The notes beneath the pieces are model-generated. The model worked only from the letters and a program-made list of their open reading frames with translations, did no database searches and had not been told where the DNA came from. Shown here one piece after another: positions 10,004-22,273 of a stretch of DNA of 64,000 bases. Source of the DNA: Penium margaritaceum (lineage: Eukaryota > Streptophyta > Zygnematophyceae > Desmidiales > Peniaceae); contig SZWC01000100.1 of the NCBI GenBank assembly GCA_023375785.1, forward strand, positions 254,631 through 318,630. The letters run 5' to 3'. Position numbers and translations under genes: made by a program. Position 1 is the first letter of the stretch, and every line of letters starts with the position of its first letter.

Positions 10004-12272
10004 ATCAGGCAACATCACCTGGTGCCCCATGACCAAGTCATCGCTCTCCCGCCACCATTGCTTCACTACTTGGATCTGCATCCCTCTGCCGCCGTCTTTG
10101 CCGCCCCGCGCCTCTTCGCCTCTTCAGCAGCTGACATCAGCAGCACCGCCTGAAGTGCTCCTTGTACTGAAGAAAAGTATTGTTATTCTGAGGAAGCCCT
10201 GCGCCCATTCCTCGCCCGCGGCTAACGATTGGTGACCTGTCGTCCACTACAGCTGCGAGGAGCCCTCAAGCCGCTGCTTACCGTCATCTTTCTAGAAGGT
10301 TCCTGGCACTCGCTTTCTGCTGTTTCCCTTCGCTCCAATCCTTGGAAACACCTTCGTCCTGCTCACCTCCTCCTCTGTATCATCTGCGTCATCCGCCTCA
10401 TCTGCCTCGGCTCTCTCGCATTCGTCACCTTGAGCCGCCCTCTCGCGCTGCCTCTACTCGTCGTCAGCAACGGCAGATCGCCTTCCGCCACCAGGACATC
10501 AGACACCACCAGTCTTCCTGCTCGTTGGTCTTGGGCTTACTGGGGAACAAGCCGTCACTCTCCTGACTTACGGACCAGCATCATCGCCTACCTCACGAGT
10601 TGTCCTACGGCTACCTTTTCCTCTCGCTGACAGGATATTGGACACCACCAGTCTTCTTGCCCGTCGGTCTCGAGCCAACTGGAGAACAAGCCGTCACTGT
10701 CCTGACAACAAAAGGAACTGGGTGCTTTGCTCTGCACTCACTGTCGTCTCCGCCCACTCCTCCATCCGCCCTCCACTGCGACTCCTCTTATCACGTCATC
10801 CTCATCCTCCTGCTGCCGAACGCCTCTTGCTCTTAGCCTGTGCAACCATCATCTTCATCTCTCGATTGCACCATCAGCATCATCGTCAGATCCTCTTCAT
10901 CCTCCTCCTGTTCTCACATCAGTCTCATGACCGCCTCCTCTTCATCACCATCTGCAGTGCTTTGCAGCGCACATGGTTCCGCCCCTGCGCCCACTCAACC
11001 ATCAGCTCTCTCCGCCTTCCACCGCTTCCGCATCGTCCTTCTGCTCGGCACAAGGATCTGCCCGCTTGCATCGCCCGCTATGCGACGACCTGCACCCACG
11101 CCGAAAACTTCCTGCAGCGCATGCGGTTTGCCCCTGCGCCCACTCAACTATCGTTAGCCTCCACCTCTTCATCAGTAGTCATCAGCATCTGTGGCCAGCA
11201 CTAGGATCTTCACGAGCTAGCTGCCTGCTTCGCAGCGGCCTGCACCCATGCCGGCAACAGATTTCTTGCGGCGCGCTGGCTCTTACCTTCCCCTTGCCGC
11301 ATCCTATTCCCCTGTTTCCGCAGCGCATGTGGTTTCACCCCTGCGCCCACGCCATCATCACTCACTTCTCCGCCATTATCTACTTTTGTCCCCCGCTCAG
11401 CACAAGGATCCGCCCGGACGCATCGCCCGTTCCACAACAACCTGCGCCCACGCCGAATCTTTCTCAGTGCACGAGGTTTTGGATCTGCACCCATCTCGCT
11501 ATTCTTTCCTCCGCCATTACTTGTTTCTTACATCATCCGCTCGGCACAAAAGTGTGCTCGGTCGCATCAGTGCATGCAACTCACCTCTGCGTCAAACTTA
11601 TCGGCATCTTCCGTTTGCACGACACCAGCTCTGATCCATTGGCATCGCCAGCAGCTTTTGCCCTCCTCACCAATACTCACATGCACCTACCACCTACATC
11701 CTGCCCACTGCACAATGCCTCCATGGATATACCTAGCTATGTCCATTATCGCACCTCTCATCCCCATTTCCAGCATCCTCCATCTCAATGACCTCGGGTA
11801 ACACAACTACGCAGAATGGAAGGAGTTTTGTCTGACCATGATTCATTGTACCGTCCCTCTTCACACCAAGCCAGAGGACTTCTTGCACTTTCAACCCTTT
11901 GTTGGCAGTATACAAACCCAGTTTGCCACCACTACCTCACTGGACAGGTACTGGAGATTATGGTTCAGCACAGAACAAATGGTCCTTGGCCTCATTGACC
12001 TCTCCACTGACCCTTCCTTTCATGACATTCTACAAGCTCATACTCCTAGTGTGGGAACACTGCAGTCGGTCCTCAACACCATCGAGCAACGATGCAGACA
12101 AGGGCATCTGCTCCCTCATCTCACCACCGACAACCCATAGCAGATCACCCTGGGGGAGATTCCTCCCTTTCCAACTCAGCCTCCATCCACTGCACTTCCA
12201 CTCCCGCCGGTGTTCTCAACTTCTCCCTCCTCAGGGTCAAACTCATGAACCTGTATGGGTGGTCATCTTCAC
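10004..12272 (+). mobile_element. Internal region of LARD-2, non-coding
   Basis: C/T-rich sequence with degenerate internal repeats: CGGCACAAGGATC(C/T)GCCCG-like words recur near 11043, 11398 and 11539, and GCAGCGCA(C/T)G(C/T)GGTTT-like words near 10963, 11115 and 11320. A stretch near 11840-12140 translates to a tryptophan-containing segment that could be a gag remnant, but I cannot match it to a family with confidence. Open frames here give proline/serine-rich text typical of C/T-rich DNA and are not called genes. Confidence 0.6.
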
Positions 12273-12279
12273 GGGGGGG

Positions 12280-12919
12280 TGTCAGAATAAAGCCAAGATG
12301 ACCACAACAAGGCCTTGGTACTTCACTCTGGTTTTCTTTTGAATATTCTCAATAAAGGTTCAGCTTCGGCAAGAACTACCTCGGTGACAGCTCCAAAGAA
12401 GCCGTCAACGGTCATTGACCGACCAACGGCCACTCGACCGAGTAATCCTCTAATAAACTGACACCTGTCACCCGCATCCGGCTAGCAAAAAGAAGCCATT
12501 GTCTTGCTCATTTATTCTGTTCTGCCTTTTATACTGAGGATGTTCATTCCCTTGAGTTAACCAGAACAGTTCTGCTCATCCTGTTCTCCTTTGGTTCTGC
12601 AGCTTTGCCGCCGTGTTCTCGCTCTGCTCGCTCCTCGCTCCTACAACCTTTGCCCACCTTTCCCAGCTCACCCTTCACTTCGTCACTCCTGACCTTTTGC
12701 CCAACGTCAGCACATCACTTGCTTTGCTCTGGTGTTCTCTCATTGTCCTCTGTCTACCTCAGAGCTCCGGTGCTCCGGCTCCCTCTTGGCCCTGCAACAA
12801 ACTCCGTGGTATCCCACTCACATTTATGCTCCCGTCACTTTCCTAACACTTTCTTGCATGCCTCATTGCTTGTGCTCGCTTTTGCCTCTACCATCGTCGC
12901 TCACTGCAATCTTCTAGAA
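12280..12919 (+). repeat. 3' LTR of LARD-2
   Basis: Starts TGTCAGAATAA after a run of seven G and is exactly 640 bp to the target duplication, equal to the 5' LTR. Divergence from the 5' copy is about a tenth by eye. Confidence 0.85.
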
Positions 12920-12924
12920 AGAGG
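12920..12924. other. Right target-site duplication of LARD-2
   Basis: AGAGG, identical to 9347-9351. Confidence 0.85.
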
Positions 12925-14310
12925 ACGGTATAGCAAGCCAAAGAATGGTGGAGCAAGCCATAGAAAGATGGAGAAATTCAGAGAACTGTGGAGCAAGCCA
13001 GTGAATGGCAGAGAAATCCAATGAACGGTGGAACAAGCCAGAGAACAATGGAGCAAGCAACGGAACAGTGGAGCAAGCAAGAGAATAGTGGAGCAAGCCA
13101 GGGAAAGGTGGAGCAAGTCAGAGAACAGTGGAGCAAGCTGGAAAATGGTGGAGCAAGCTAAAGAACGATGGACCAAGCCAGAGAAGGGTGGAGCAAGTCA
13201 GAGAACAGTGGAGCAAGCCAGAGTACTGTGGAGGAAGCCAAAGAACAGTGGAGCAAGCCAGAAAAAAGTGGAGCAACCCAGAGAACAGTAGAGTAAGCCA
13301 GAGAACAATGGAGCAAGCAAGAGAACTGCGGTGCAAGCTAGAGAACGGTGGAGCAAGCCAGAGAACGGTGGAGCAAGCCAGAGAACGGTGGAGCAAGCCA
13401 GAGAAATGTGGAGTCAGCTTGAGAACGGTGGAACAAGCCAGAGAACGGTGGAGCAAGCCATAGAATGGTGGAGCCAACCAGAGAACGGTGGAGAAGGCCA
13501 GAGAAAGGTGGAGCAAGCCAGAGAACGTTGGACCAAGCCTGAGAATAGAGGAGCAAGCCAGAAAAAGGTGCAGCAAGCCAAAGAAAGGTGGAGCAAGCCA
13601 GAGAAAGGTAGAACAAGCCAGAGAACAGTGGAGCAAGCGAGAGAAAGGTGGATCAAGCCAGAGAACGGTGGAGAGGGCAAGAAAACGGTGGAGCAAGCAA
13701 GAAAACGGTAGAGTAAGACAGAGAAAAGCAGAGCAAGCCAGAGAAAGGTGGAGCAAGCCAGAGAAAAGTGGAGAAAGCCAGAGAAAGGTGGAGCAAGCCA
13801 GAGAACGGCGGAGGAAGCTAGAGAACGGTAGAGCAAGCCAGACAATGGTGGAGCAAGCCAGAGAAGTTTAGAACAAGCCAGAGAGAGGTGGAGCAAGCCA
13901 AAGAAGAATGAAGCAATCCAGAGAAAGGTGGATCAAGGGAGATAACTGTAAAGCAAGCCAAAGAAAGGTAGAGCAAGCCAGAGAAAGGTGGAGCAAGCCA
14001 GAGAAAGGTCAAGCAAGCCAGAGAAAGGTGGAGGAAACCAGATAACGGTGGAGCAAGCCTGAGAGTTGTGAAAAAAGCCAGAGAAAGATGAAGCAAGCCA
14101 GACAATGGTGGAGCAAGCCAGAGACTGGTGGAGCAAGCCATAGGATGGTGTAACAAGCCAGAGAACGATAGAACACGCCAGAGAACAGTCGAGCAAGCAA
14201 GCGAACAGTGGAGCAAGCCAGGGAAAGGTGGAGCAGGCAAGAGAATGGTGGAGCAAGCCAGAGAAAGGTAGACTAGGCCAGAGAAAAGTGAAGCAAGCCA
14301 GAGAATGGTA
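12925..14310 (+). repeat. Sat20 array, continuation after LARD-2
   Basis: The 20-bp unit GGTGGAGCAAGCCAGAGAAC/A continues for about 70 copies in the same orientation as before the insertion. The last units near 14250-14310 are more degenerate and lead into Sat11. Confidence 0.95.
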
Positions 14311-14316
14311 CAGCAG

Positions 14317-17300
14317 CTCTGGAAAAACTCTGGCTCAACTCTGGAACAACTTTGGCACAACTCTGGAACGACTCTGGCAAAACTTGCACAACTCAGGCAC
14401 AACTCGTGCACAACTCTGCCACAACTCTGGCAAAACTCTGGCACAACTCTGCTACAAATCTACCATAGTTTTGGCACACCTCTGGCACAACTCTGGTATA
14501 AATCTGGAATAATCCTTGCACAACTCTGGCACAACTCCGGCACAACTCTAGCACAACTCTTGCACAACTATGGCACAACTCTGGCACAGCTCTTGCACAA
14601 CCCTGGCACAACTCTGGAAAAACTTTGGCACAACTCTGGCACAACTCTGGCGCAGGACTGGCACACCTCTGATATATTTCTGGCACAACTCTGGCACAAC
14701 CCTGGCACAACTCTGGCACAACTCTAGCACAATTCTGGCACAACTCTAGCACACCTCTGGCACAACTCTTGCATAACTCTGGCTCAACTCTGGCACAACT
14801 CTGGAATAACTCTCGCACAACTCTGGCAGAACTCTGGCACAAAACTGGCACAACTCTGGCACAACTCTGGCATAACTCTCGCACAACTCTGGCACAACTC
14901 TGTCACAATTCTGGCACAATTCTGGCAAAACTCTGGCACAACTGTGGCACAACTCTGGCAGCTCTCTGGCTCAACTCTGGCACAACTCTGGCACTACTCT
15001 GTCATAACACTGGCACAATTCTGGCAGAACACTGGCACAACTCTGGCACAACACTGGCACAACTCTGCCACAACTCTGGCAAAACTCTGGCAAAACTCTG
15101 GCACAATTAAACACAAATCTGGCACAACTCTGGCACAACTCTTGCACAACTTTGGCACAACTCTGGCACAACTCTGGCACAAATCTGGCACACCTGAAGA
15201 AAAACTATTGCACACTGGCAAAACTCTGGCACAATGCTGGCACAACTCTGGCACAACTCTATCAAACACTGGAACAACTCTGGTACAAATCTGGCATAAC
15301 TCTGGTACAACTCTGGCAAAACTCTGGCACAAATCTGGCACACCCCTGGCACAACGCTGGAAAAACTCAGGTACAACTCTGGCACAACTCGTGAACATCA
15401 CTGGCACAACTTTGGCACAAGTCTGGCACAACTCCAGCACAACTCTGGCACAACTCTTGCACAACCATGGTACAACACTGGCACAACAGTGGCACAACTC
15501 TGGCAGAACACTGGGACAACTCTGGCAAAACTCTGGCAGTAATCTAACACCACTCTGGCAACACTCTAGCATAGCTCCGGAAAAACTCTGTCACAACTCT
15601 GGCACAACTCTGGGACAACTCTGGCACAACTCCTGCAAACCTTTGGAACAACACTGGCACAGGTCTCGCACAACTCTAGCACACATCTAGGACAACTCTT
15701 GAACAATTCTGGCACAACTCTGGCCCATATGTGGCACAACTCTGGCACAACTGTGGCAAAACTCTGGCACAACTCTGGCACAACTCTGGCACAACTCTAG
15801 CACAATTCTGGCACAACTCTGGACCAACTCTGGCAGCACTCTTGCACAGCTCTAGCACAACTCTGGCACAACTCTGGCACAACTCTGGGAGCACACTGGC
15901 ACAACTCTGGCACAAATCTGGCACAACTCTGGCACAACTCTGGCACAACTGTGGAACAACTATGAGACAAATCTGGCACAACTGTTGCACAACTCTGGCA
16001 AAACTCTTGCACAACTCTGGCACAACTCTGGCACAACTCTGGCACAACTATGGCACAACTCTGGCAAACCTCTGGCACAACTCTGACACATCTCTGGCAC
16101 AACTTTGGCACAACTCTGGCAGCACTCTGGCACAACTCTGGCACAACTCTGGCACAACTCTGGCATAACACTGGCACAAATCTGGCACAAGACTGGCACA
16201 ACTCTGGCACAACTCTGGCAAAAGTCTGGCACAAATCTGGCACAACTCTAGCACAACTCTGGCACAACAGTGGCACAACCCTGGCACACCTCTCCCACAG
16301 CTCTTGCACATCTTTTGCAAAACGCTGGCACAACTCTGGCACAACTCTGGCAGAACTCTGGCACAACTCTGGCGCAACTCTGGCACAACTCTGGACAACT
16401 CTCACACAAAACTGGCACAAATGTGGAAAAACTCTTGCACAACTTTGGCACAACTCTGGTACCACTCTCGCACACCTCTGGCACAACTCTTGCACAACTC
16501 TGGAACAACTCTGGCACAACTATGGCACATCTCTTGCACAACTCTGGCACAACTCTGGAATAGATCTGGCCCAACTCTGGCACAACTCTGGAACAATTCT
16601 GGCACAACTCTGGCACAACTCTGGCACAACTCTGGCACAACTCTGGCACAACTCTGGCACAACTCTGGCACAACTCTGGCACAACACTGGCACAATTCTG
16701 ACACAGCACTGGCGAAACACTCGCAAAACTCTGGCACAATTAAGCACAACTCTGGCAAAACTCAGGCATAACTCTTGCAAAACTCTGGCACAACTCTGGC
16801 ACAACTCTGGCACAACTCTGGCACACCTGAAGAAAAACTCTTGCACACGTTTGGCAAAACTCTGGCACAATGCTGGCACAACTCTGGAAAGGCTTTGGCA
16901 AAACACTGGAACAACACTGGTACAAATCTGGCATAAATCCGGCACAACTTTGGGACAACTCTGGCACAACTCTGGCACACCTCTGGCACAACGCTGGCAA
17001 ACCTCAGGTACAACTCTGGCACAACTCTTGAACATCTCTTGCACAACTATAGCACAACTCTGGCACAACTCTTGCACAAGTCTGGCACAACTCTGGCACA
17101 ACTCTGGCACAACTCTTGCACAACTACGCCACAACTCTGGCACAACCGTGACACAACTCTGGCACAACTCTGGCACAACTCTGGCACAACTTTCGCAAAA
17201 CTCTGGCACTAGTCTAACACCACTATGGCACAACTCTAGCAGAGCTCTGGCAAAACTCTGGCACAACTCTGGCACAACTGTGAGACAACTCTGGCACAAC

Positions 17301-20300
17301 ACCTGCAAACCTTTGGCACAACACTGGCACAGCTCTCTCACAACTCTAGCACACATCTAGGACAACTCTTGCACAACTCTGCCACAACTCTGGCCCATAT
17401 GTGGCACAAATCTGGCACAACTGTGGCACAAAGTTTGCACAACACTGGCACAACTCTGACACATCTCTGGCACAACTCTGGCACAACTCTGGCACAACTC
17501 TGGCAAAAATCTGGCAGAAGTCTGGCACAAATCTGGAAAAACTCTGGTACAACTTTGGCACAACTCTGGTACCACTCTGGCCCACCTCTTGCACAACTCT
17601 TGCACAACTTTGGAAGAACTCTGGCACAACTCTTGCACAACTCTTGCACAACTCTGGAACAACTCTGGAAAGAATCTGGCACAACTCTGGCACAACTCTG
17701 GCACAAATCTGGCAAAACTCTGGAAAAACTCTGGCACAACTCTGGGACAACTCTGGCACAACTCTGGCACTACTCTGGCACAACTCTGGCACAACTCTGG
17801 CACTACTTCAGCACCACACGGGCACAACTCTAGCACAGCTCTGGCAAAACTCTGGCACAAGTCTGGCACAACTCTGGGAAAACTCTGGCACAACTCCTGC
17901 AAACCCTTGGCACAACACTGGCACAACTCTCACACAGCTCTAGAACACATCTAGGACAACTCTGGCACAACTCTGGCACACCTCTGGCCCATGTCTGGCA
18001 CAACTCTGGCACAACTCTTACACAACTCTGGCTTAACTGTGGCACAAATCTGGCACAACTTTGGCAGAACTGTGGCACAACTGTGGTACAACTCTGGCAG
18101 AACCCTGGCACAACTCTGGAACACCTCTGGCACGAGTCTGGCACAACTCTGGCACAACTCTAGCACACCTGTGGCACAACTCTTGCAAAACTCGGGCACA
18201 ACTCTTGCTCAAATCTGGCACAACTCTTGCACAATTCTGGCACAACTCTGGCAGAACTCTGGTACAACTCTGGCACAATTCTTGCACAACTCTGGCACAA
18301 CTCTGGCCCAACTCTGGCACATCTCAAGCACAACCCTGGCAGCACTCTGCCACAACTCTGGCACAACTCTGGCACAACTCTGGCACAACACTGGTACAAC
18401 TCTGGCACAACACTGGCACAACTCTGGCACAACTTTGGCACATCTCTGGCACAACTCTGGCACAACTCTAGCACAACTCTGGCACAACTCTGGCACAGCT
18501 CTGGCATAACCCTAGCACAACTCTGGCACAACTCTGGCACAACTCTGGCACAACACTGGCACAACTCTGGCACAACTTTGGCACATCTCTGGCACAACTC
18601 TGGCACAACTCTAGCACAACTCTGGCACAACTCTGGCACAACTCTTGCACAACTTTGGCACAACTCTGGCCCAACTCTGGCCCAACTCTGGTACAATTCT
18701 GGCACAACTCTGGAAATACTCTGTCACAACTCTGGCACAACTCTGGCATAACTCTGGCACAACTCTGTCACAACTCTGGCACAACTCTGGTACAAATCGG
18801 GCATAATTCTGGCATAATTGTGGCACATTTCTGGCCCAACTCTGGCACAACTCTGGCACGACCCTGGTTAAACTCTGGAACACCTCTGGCACACCTCTTG
18901 CACATATCTGGCACAACTCTAGGACAACTCTGGCACAACTATGGCACAACTACGTCACAAATATGGAACAACTCTTGCACAACTATGGCACAACTCTGGC
19001 ACAACTCTGGAACAACTATGGCACAACTATGGCACAACTCTGACACAACTCTCCCACAACTCTGGCACAAATCTGGCACAACTCTGGCACAGGACTGGCC
19101 GACCTCTTAAACAACTCTGGCACAACTCTGGCACAACTCTGGCACCACTCTGGCACAACTCTGGCACAACTCTAGCACTACTCTGGCACAACTCTGACAC
19201 AATCCAGGCTTATCTCTTGCACTCCTCTGGGGCAACTCTTTCACAACTCTGGCACAACTCTGGCTCAACTCTGGCACAACTCTGGCACGACTCTGGCACA
19301 TCACTGGCACAACTATGGCACAACTCTGGCACAACTCTGGCACAACTCTGGCACAACTCTAGCATTACTCTGGCACAACTCTGGCACGACTCTGGCACAT
19401 CACTGGCACAACTATGGCACAACTCTGGCACAACTCTGGCACAACTCTGGCACAACTCTAGCATTACTCTGGCACAACTTTGGCATAACTCTGGCATAAC
19501 TCTGGCACAACTCTGCCACAACACTGGCACAATTCTGGCACAACACTGGCACAACGCTGGCACAACACCGGCACAACTCAAGCACAACACTGGAAAAACT
19601 CTAGCAAAACTCTGGCACAATTAAGAACAACTCTGGCAGAACTCTGGCACAACTCTGGTACACCTCTGGTACAAGTCTTGCACACGTTTTGCAAAACTCT
19701 GGCACAACTCTGGCACAACTCTGGCACAACTCTGGTACAATTCTGGGACAATTCTAGCACAACTCTAGCACAACCCTGGCACAACTCTGGCACAACTCTA
19801 GCACTACTCTGGCACCACTCTGGCACAACTCTAGCACAGCTCTGGCACAACTCTGACACAAATCTGGCACAACTCTGGGACAACACTGGCACAACTCCTG
19901 CAAACCTTTGGCACAACACTGGCACAACTCTTGCACAACTCTAGCACACATGTATAACAAATCTTGCACAGCTCTGGCACAATTCTGTCTCATATCTGGC
20001 ACAAATCTGGCACAACTCTTGCACAACTCTGGCACAACTGTGGCACAACTCTGGAACAACTTTGGCACAACTTTGGCACAACTCTGGCACAACTCTGGCC
20101 TCACTCTGGCACAACTCTGGCACAACTATGGCACAACTATGGCACAAATTTGGCACGAATGTGGTACAACTCTGGCACAACTCTGGCAAAAATCTGGCAA
20201 ACATATGGCACAACTCTGGCACAACTCTGGCACAACTCTGGCACAACTCTGGCACAAATCTGGCACAACTCTGGCACAACTCTGGCACGACTCTGGCACA

Positions 20301-20306
20301 ACTCTG
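14317..20306 (+). repeat. Sat11 array, first part
   Basis: Tandem array of the 11-bp unit CTCTGGCACAA, about 540 copies, with point variants such as CTCTAGCACAA, CTCTTGCACAA and CTCTGGCAAAA. All three plus frames read the same 11-residue peptide (LAQLWHNSGTT) and all minus frames ELCQSCARVVP; neither contains stops, which explains the long open frames. Within it are longer-period duplications: about 1.63-1.67 kb (15.1-15.7 versus 16.7-17.4 kb), 143 bp (near 18411 and 18554) and 99 bp (near 19291 and 19390). Confidence 0.95.
15070..17400 (+). repeat. Higher-order repeat of about 1.65 kb in Sat11
   Basis: Rare variant words recur in the same order: CACCTGAAGAAAAACT at 15191 and 16824, GGCACAATTAA near 15101 and 16733, ACACATCTAGGACAAC at 15681 and 17351. 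The offsets of 1633-1670 bp correspond to about 150 units of 11 bp. A partial third copy follows near 19610-19950. Confidence 0.7.
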
Positions 20307-21237
20307 NNNNNNNNNNNNNNNNNNNNNNNNNNNNNNNNNNNNNNNNNNNNNNNNNNNNNNNNNNNNNNNNNNNNNNNNNNNNNNNNNNNNNNNNNNNNNN
20401 NNNNNNNNNNNNNNNNNNNNNNNNNNNNNNNNNNNNNNNNNNNNNNNNNNNNNNNNNNNNNNNNNNNNNNNNNNNNNNNNNNNNNNNNNNNNNNNNNNNN
20501 NNNNNNNNNNNNNNNNNNNNNNNNNNNNNNNNNNNNNNNNNNNNNNNNNNNNNNNNNNNNNNNNNNNNNNNNNNNNNNNNNNNNNNNNNNNNNNNNNNNN
20601 NNNNNNNNNNNNNNNNNNNNNNNNNNNNNNNNNNNNNNNNNNNNNNNNNNNNNNNNNNNNNNNNNNNNNNNNNNNNNNNNNNNNNNNNNNNNNNNNNNNN
20701 NNNNNNNNNNNNNNNNNNNNNNNNNNNNNNNNNNNNNNNNNNNNNNNNNNNNNNNNNNNNNNNNNNNNNNNNNNNNNNNNNNNNNNNNNNNNNNNNNNNN
20801 NNNNNNNNNNNNNNNNNNNNNNNNNNNNNNNNNNNNNNNNNNNNNNNNNNNNNNNNNNNNNNNNNNNNNNNNNNNNNNNNNNNNNNNNNNNNNNNNNNNN
20901 NNNNNNNNNNNNNNNNNNNNNNNNNNNNNNNNNNNNNNNNNNNNNNNNNNNNNNNNNNNNNNNNNNNNNNNNNNNNNNNNNNNNNNNNNNNNNNNNNNNN
21001 NNNNNNNNNNNNNNNNNNNNNNNNNNNNNNNNNNNNNNNNNNNNNNNNNNNNNNNNNNNNNNNNNNNNNNNNNNNNNNNNNNNNNNNNNNNNNNNNNNNN
21101 NNNNNNNNNNNNNNNNNNNNNNNNNNNNNNNNNNNNNNNNNNNNNNNNNNNNNNNNNNNNNNNNNNNNNNNNNNNNNNNNNNNNNNNNNNNNNNNNNNNN
21201 NNNNNNNNNNNNNNNNNNNNNNNNNNNNNNNNNNNNN
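20307..21237. other. Assembly gap (931 n) inside Sat11
   Basis: Run of n with Sat11 units on both sides. The true length is unknown. Confidence 0.99.
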
Positions 21238-21395
21238 AACTCTGGCACAACTCTGGCACAACTCTGGCACAACTCTGGCACAACTCTGGTACAACTCTGG
21301 CACAACTCTGGCAAAACTCTGGTACAACTTTGCCACAACTCTGGCACAACTCTGGCACACCTCTGGCACAACTCTTCCACAACTTTGGAAAAACT
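21238..21395 (+). repeat. Sat11 units between gap and LTR relic
   Basis: About 14 units of the 11-bp repeat directly after the gap, ending where non-satellite sequence begins with CTCCACCTCAGTC. Confidence 0.9.
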
Positions 21396-22273
21396 CCACC
21401 TCAGTCTATTGACCGAAGAGAAGTCAGATGCCCTCTACGCATCAGTTGACAGCAAAGATTGTACCAGGATTAAGGAGCTAGTACCAGCATGCCGACATGC
21501 CCTTGTGGACAACCATCCAAGAGACATTGGAGCAATGTGGCAACATCTTCTTGCCTCTTGTGGAGTCACTATTTCCTCTGCCAAAAAGAAACAATACTCC
21601 CATCGACAGACAGTTGTGTGACCTCTGTCTGATTCAAGGGGGGTGTCAGAAATGGAGACTCCGACAGAGGTCACTACTCAGAAAAAACCGAGTTCTCAAT
21701 GAAGGTTCAGGACCTGACCCAAACCAGCCTGGCAACGGTCCATCGGATGTTCTGACCGTTATGACCAACACCCAAGTCATTCCCCTAATAAAGTGACAGA
21801 TTTCACATGTGTCCGGCTAGCGGAAAGGAGCCGTTGCTCCAGCTATTTTGTCTTGTTCGGACGTATTTACCGAGGATGTTCATTCCCTCCCAGTTTAACC
21901 AAGAACAATCTTTCCATCCTGTTTGCCTTTAGATCCACGGTTTTGCCGCCGTTTCTTCGCTCTGCTTGATCTTTGCTCACCTTGCTCTTGCTAACCACTC
22001 TCAATTTCTTGACCTTTCACTCTGTCTCTTGCGCTCTGTCACTCAGCCCTCAACCACCTATCATTCTCTCTCTGACTCAACTCTCACTCGTTACCTACCT
22101 GTTTACCTGGTACCTGACTCCAGGATTTTGTCTCTCTTTACGTTTTTGTGACTAACTTCTTACGACACCTCATGACTCCTTACTACTATCATTAATCTGC
22201 TGTGCTTCCGCAAGTCTCATTGCTTCTACCTGCTTCTGCCACTGCCATTGCTTCTCGCTACATAAACCAGACA
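21396..22273 (+). mobile_element. LTR retroelement relic: 3' end with LTR
   Basis: A 248-bp non-satellite leader (21396-21643) ends in a G-rich polypurine tract (CAAGGGGGG). It is followed by an LTR from TGTCAGAAA at 21644 to CCAGACA at 22273 (630 bp). The LTR shares ACCGAGGATGTTCATTCCCT, a GGCTAGCGGAAAGGAGCCGTTG block and AATAAAGTGACA with the LARD LTRs, so it belongs to the same or a sister family. The 5' part of the element is absent. Sat11 flanks it on both sides. Confidence 0.7.
21644..22273 (+). repeat. LTR of the relic
   Basis: TGTC...GACA ends, 630 bp, directly after a polypurine tract, so it is a 3' LTR. Its length is close to the 640 bp of LARD-2. Confidence 0.7.

Larger units (their letters stand above)
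9352..12919 (+). mobile_element. LARD-2: non-autonomous LTR retroelement, structurally whole
   Basis: A 3568-bp element with two 640-bp LTRs, a tRNA-iMet primer site, a polypurine tract (G-run at 12273-12279) and a perfect 5-bp target duplication. It sits inside Sat20; joining the flanks over one AGAGG restores the satellite text. The 2.3-kb internal region shows no protease, integrase, reverse transcriptase or RNase H, so it must have been mobilised by another element's proteins. The LTRs differ at about 10% of sites in the first 270 bp by hand count, so it is an old fossil. Sister copy: the minus-strand element at 620-3232. Confidence 0.85.

Noticed and set aside
10973-11791. 272-codon open frame in the LARD-2 interior as a gene
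   Set aside because: Proline/serine/histidine-rich translation of C/T-rich repeat text, with no recognisable domain and no similar frame preserved in LARD-1.
19908-21621. Open frames of more than 400 codons crossing the n gap
   Set aside because: Most of their length is unknown sequence and the rest is Sat11; the frame across a gap of uncertain size has no meaning.
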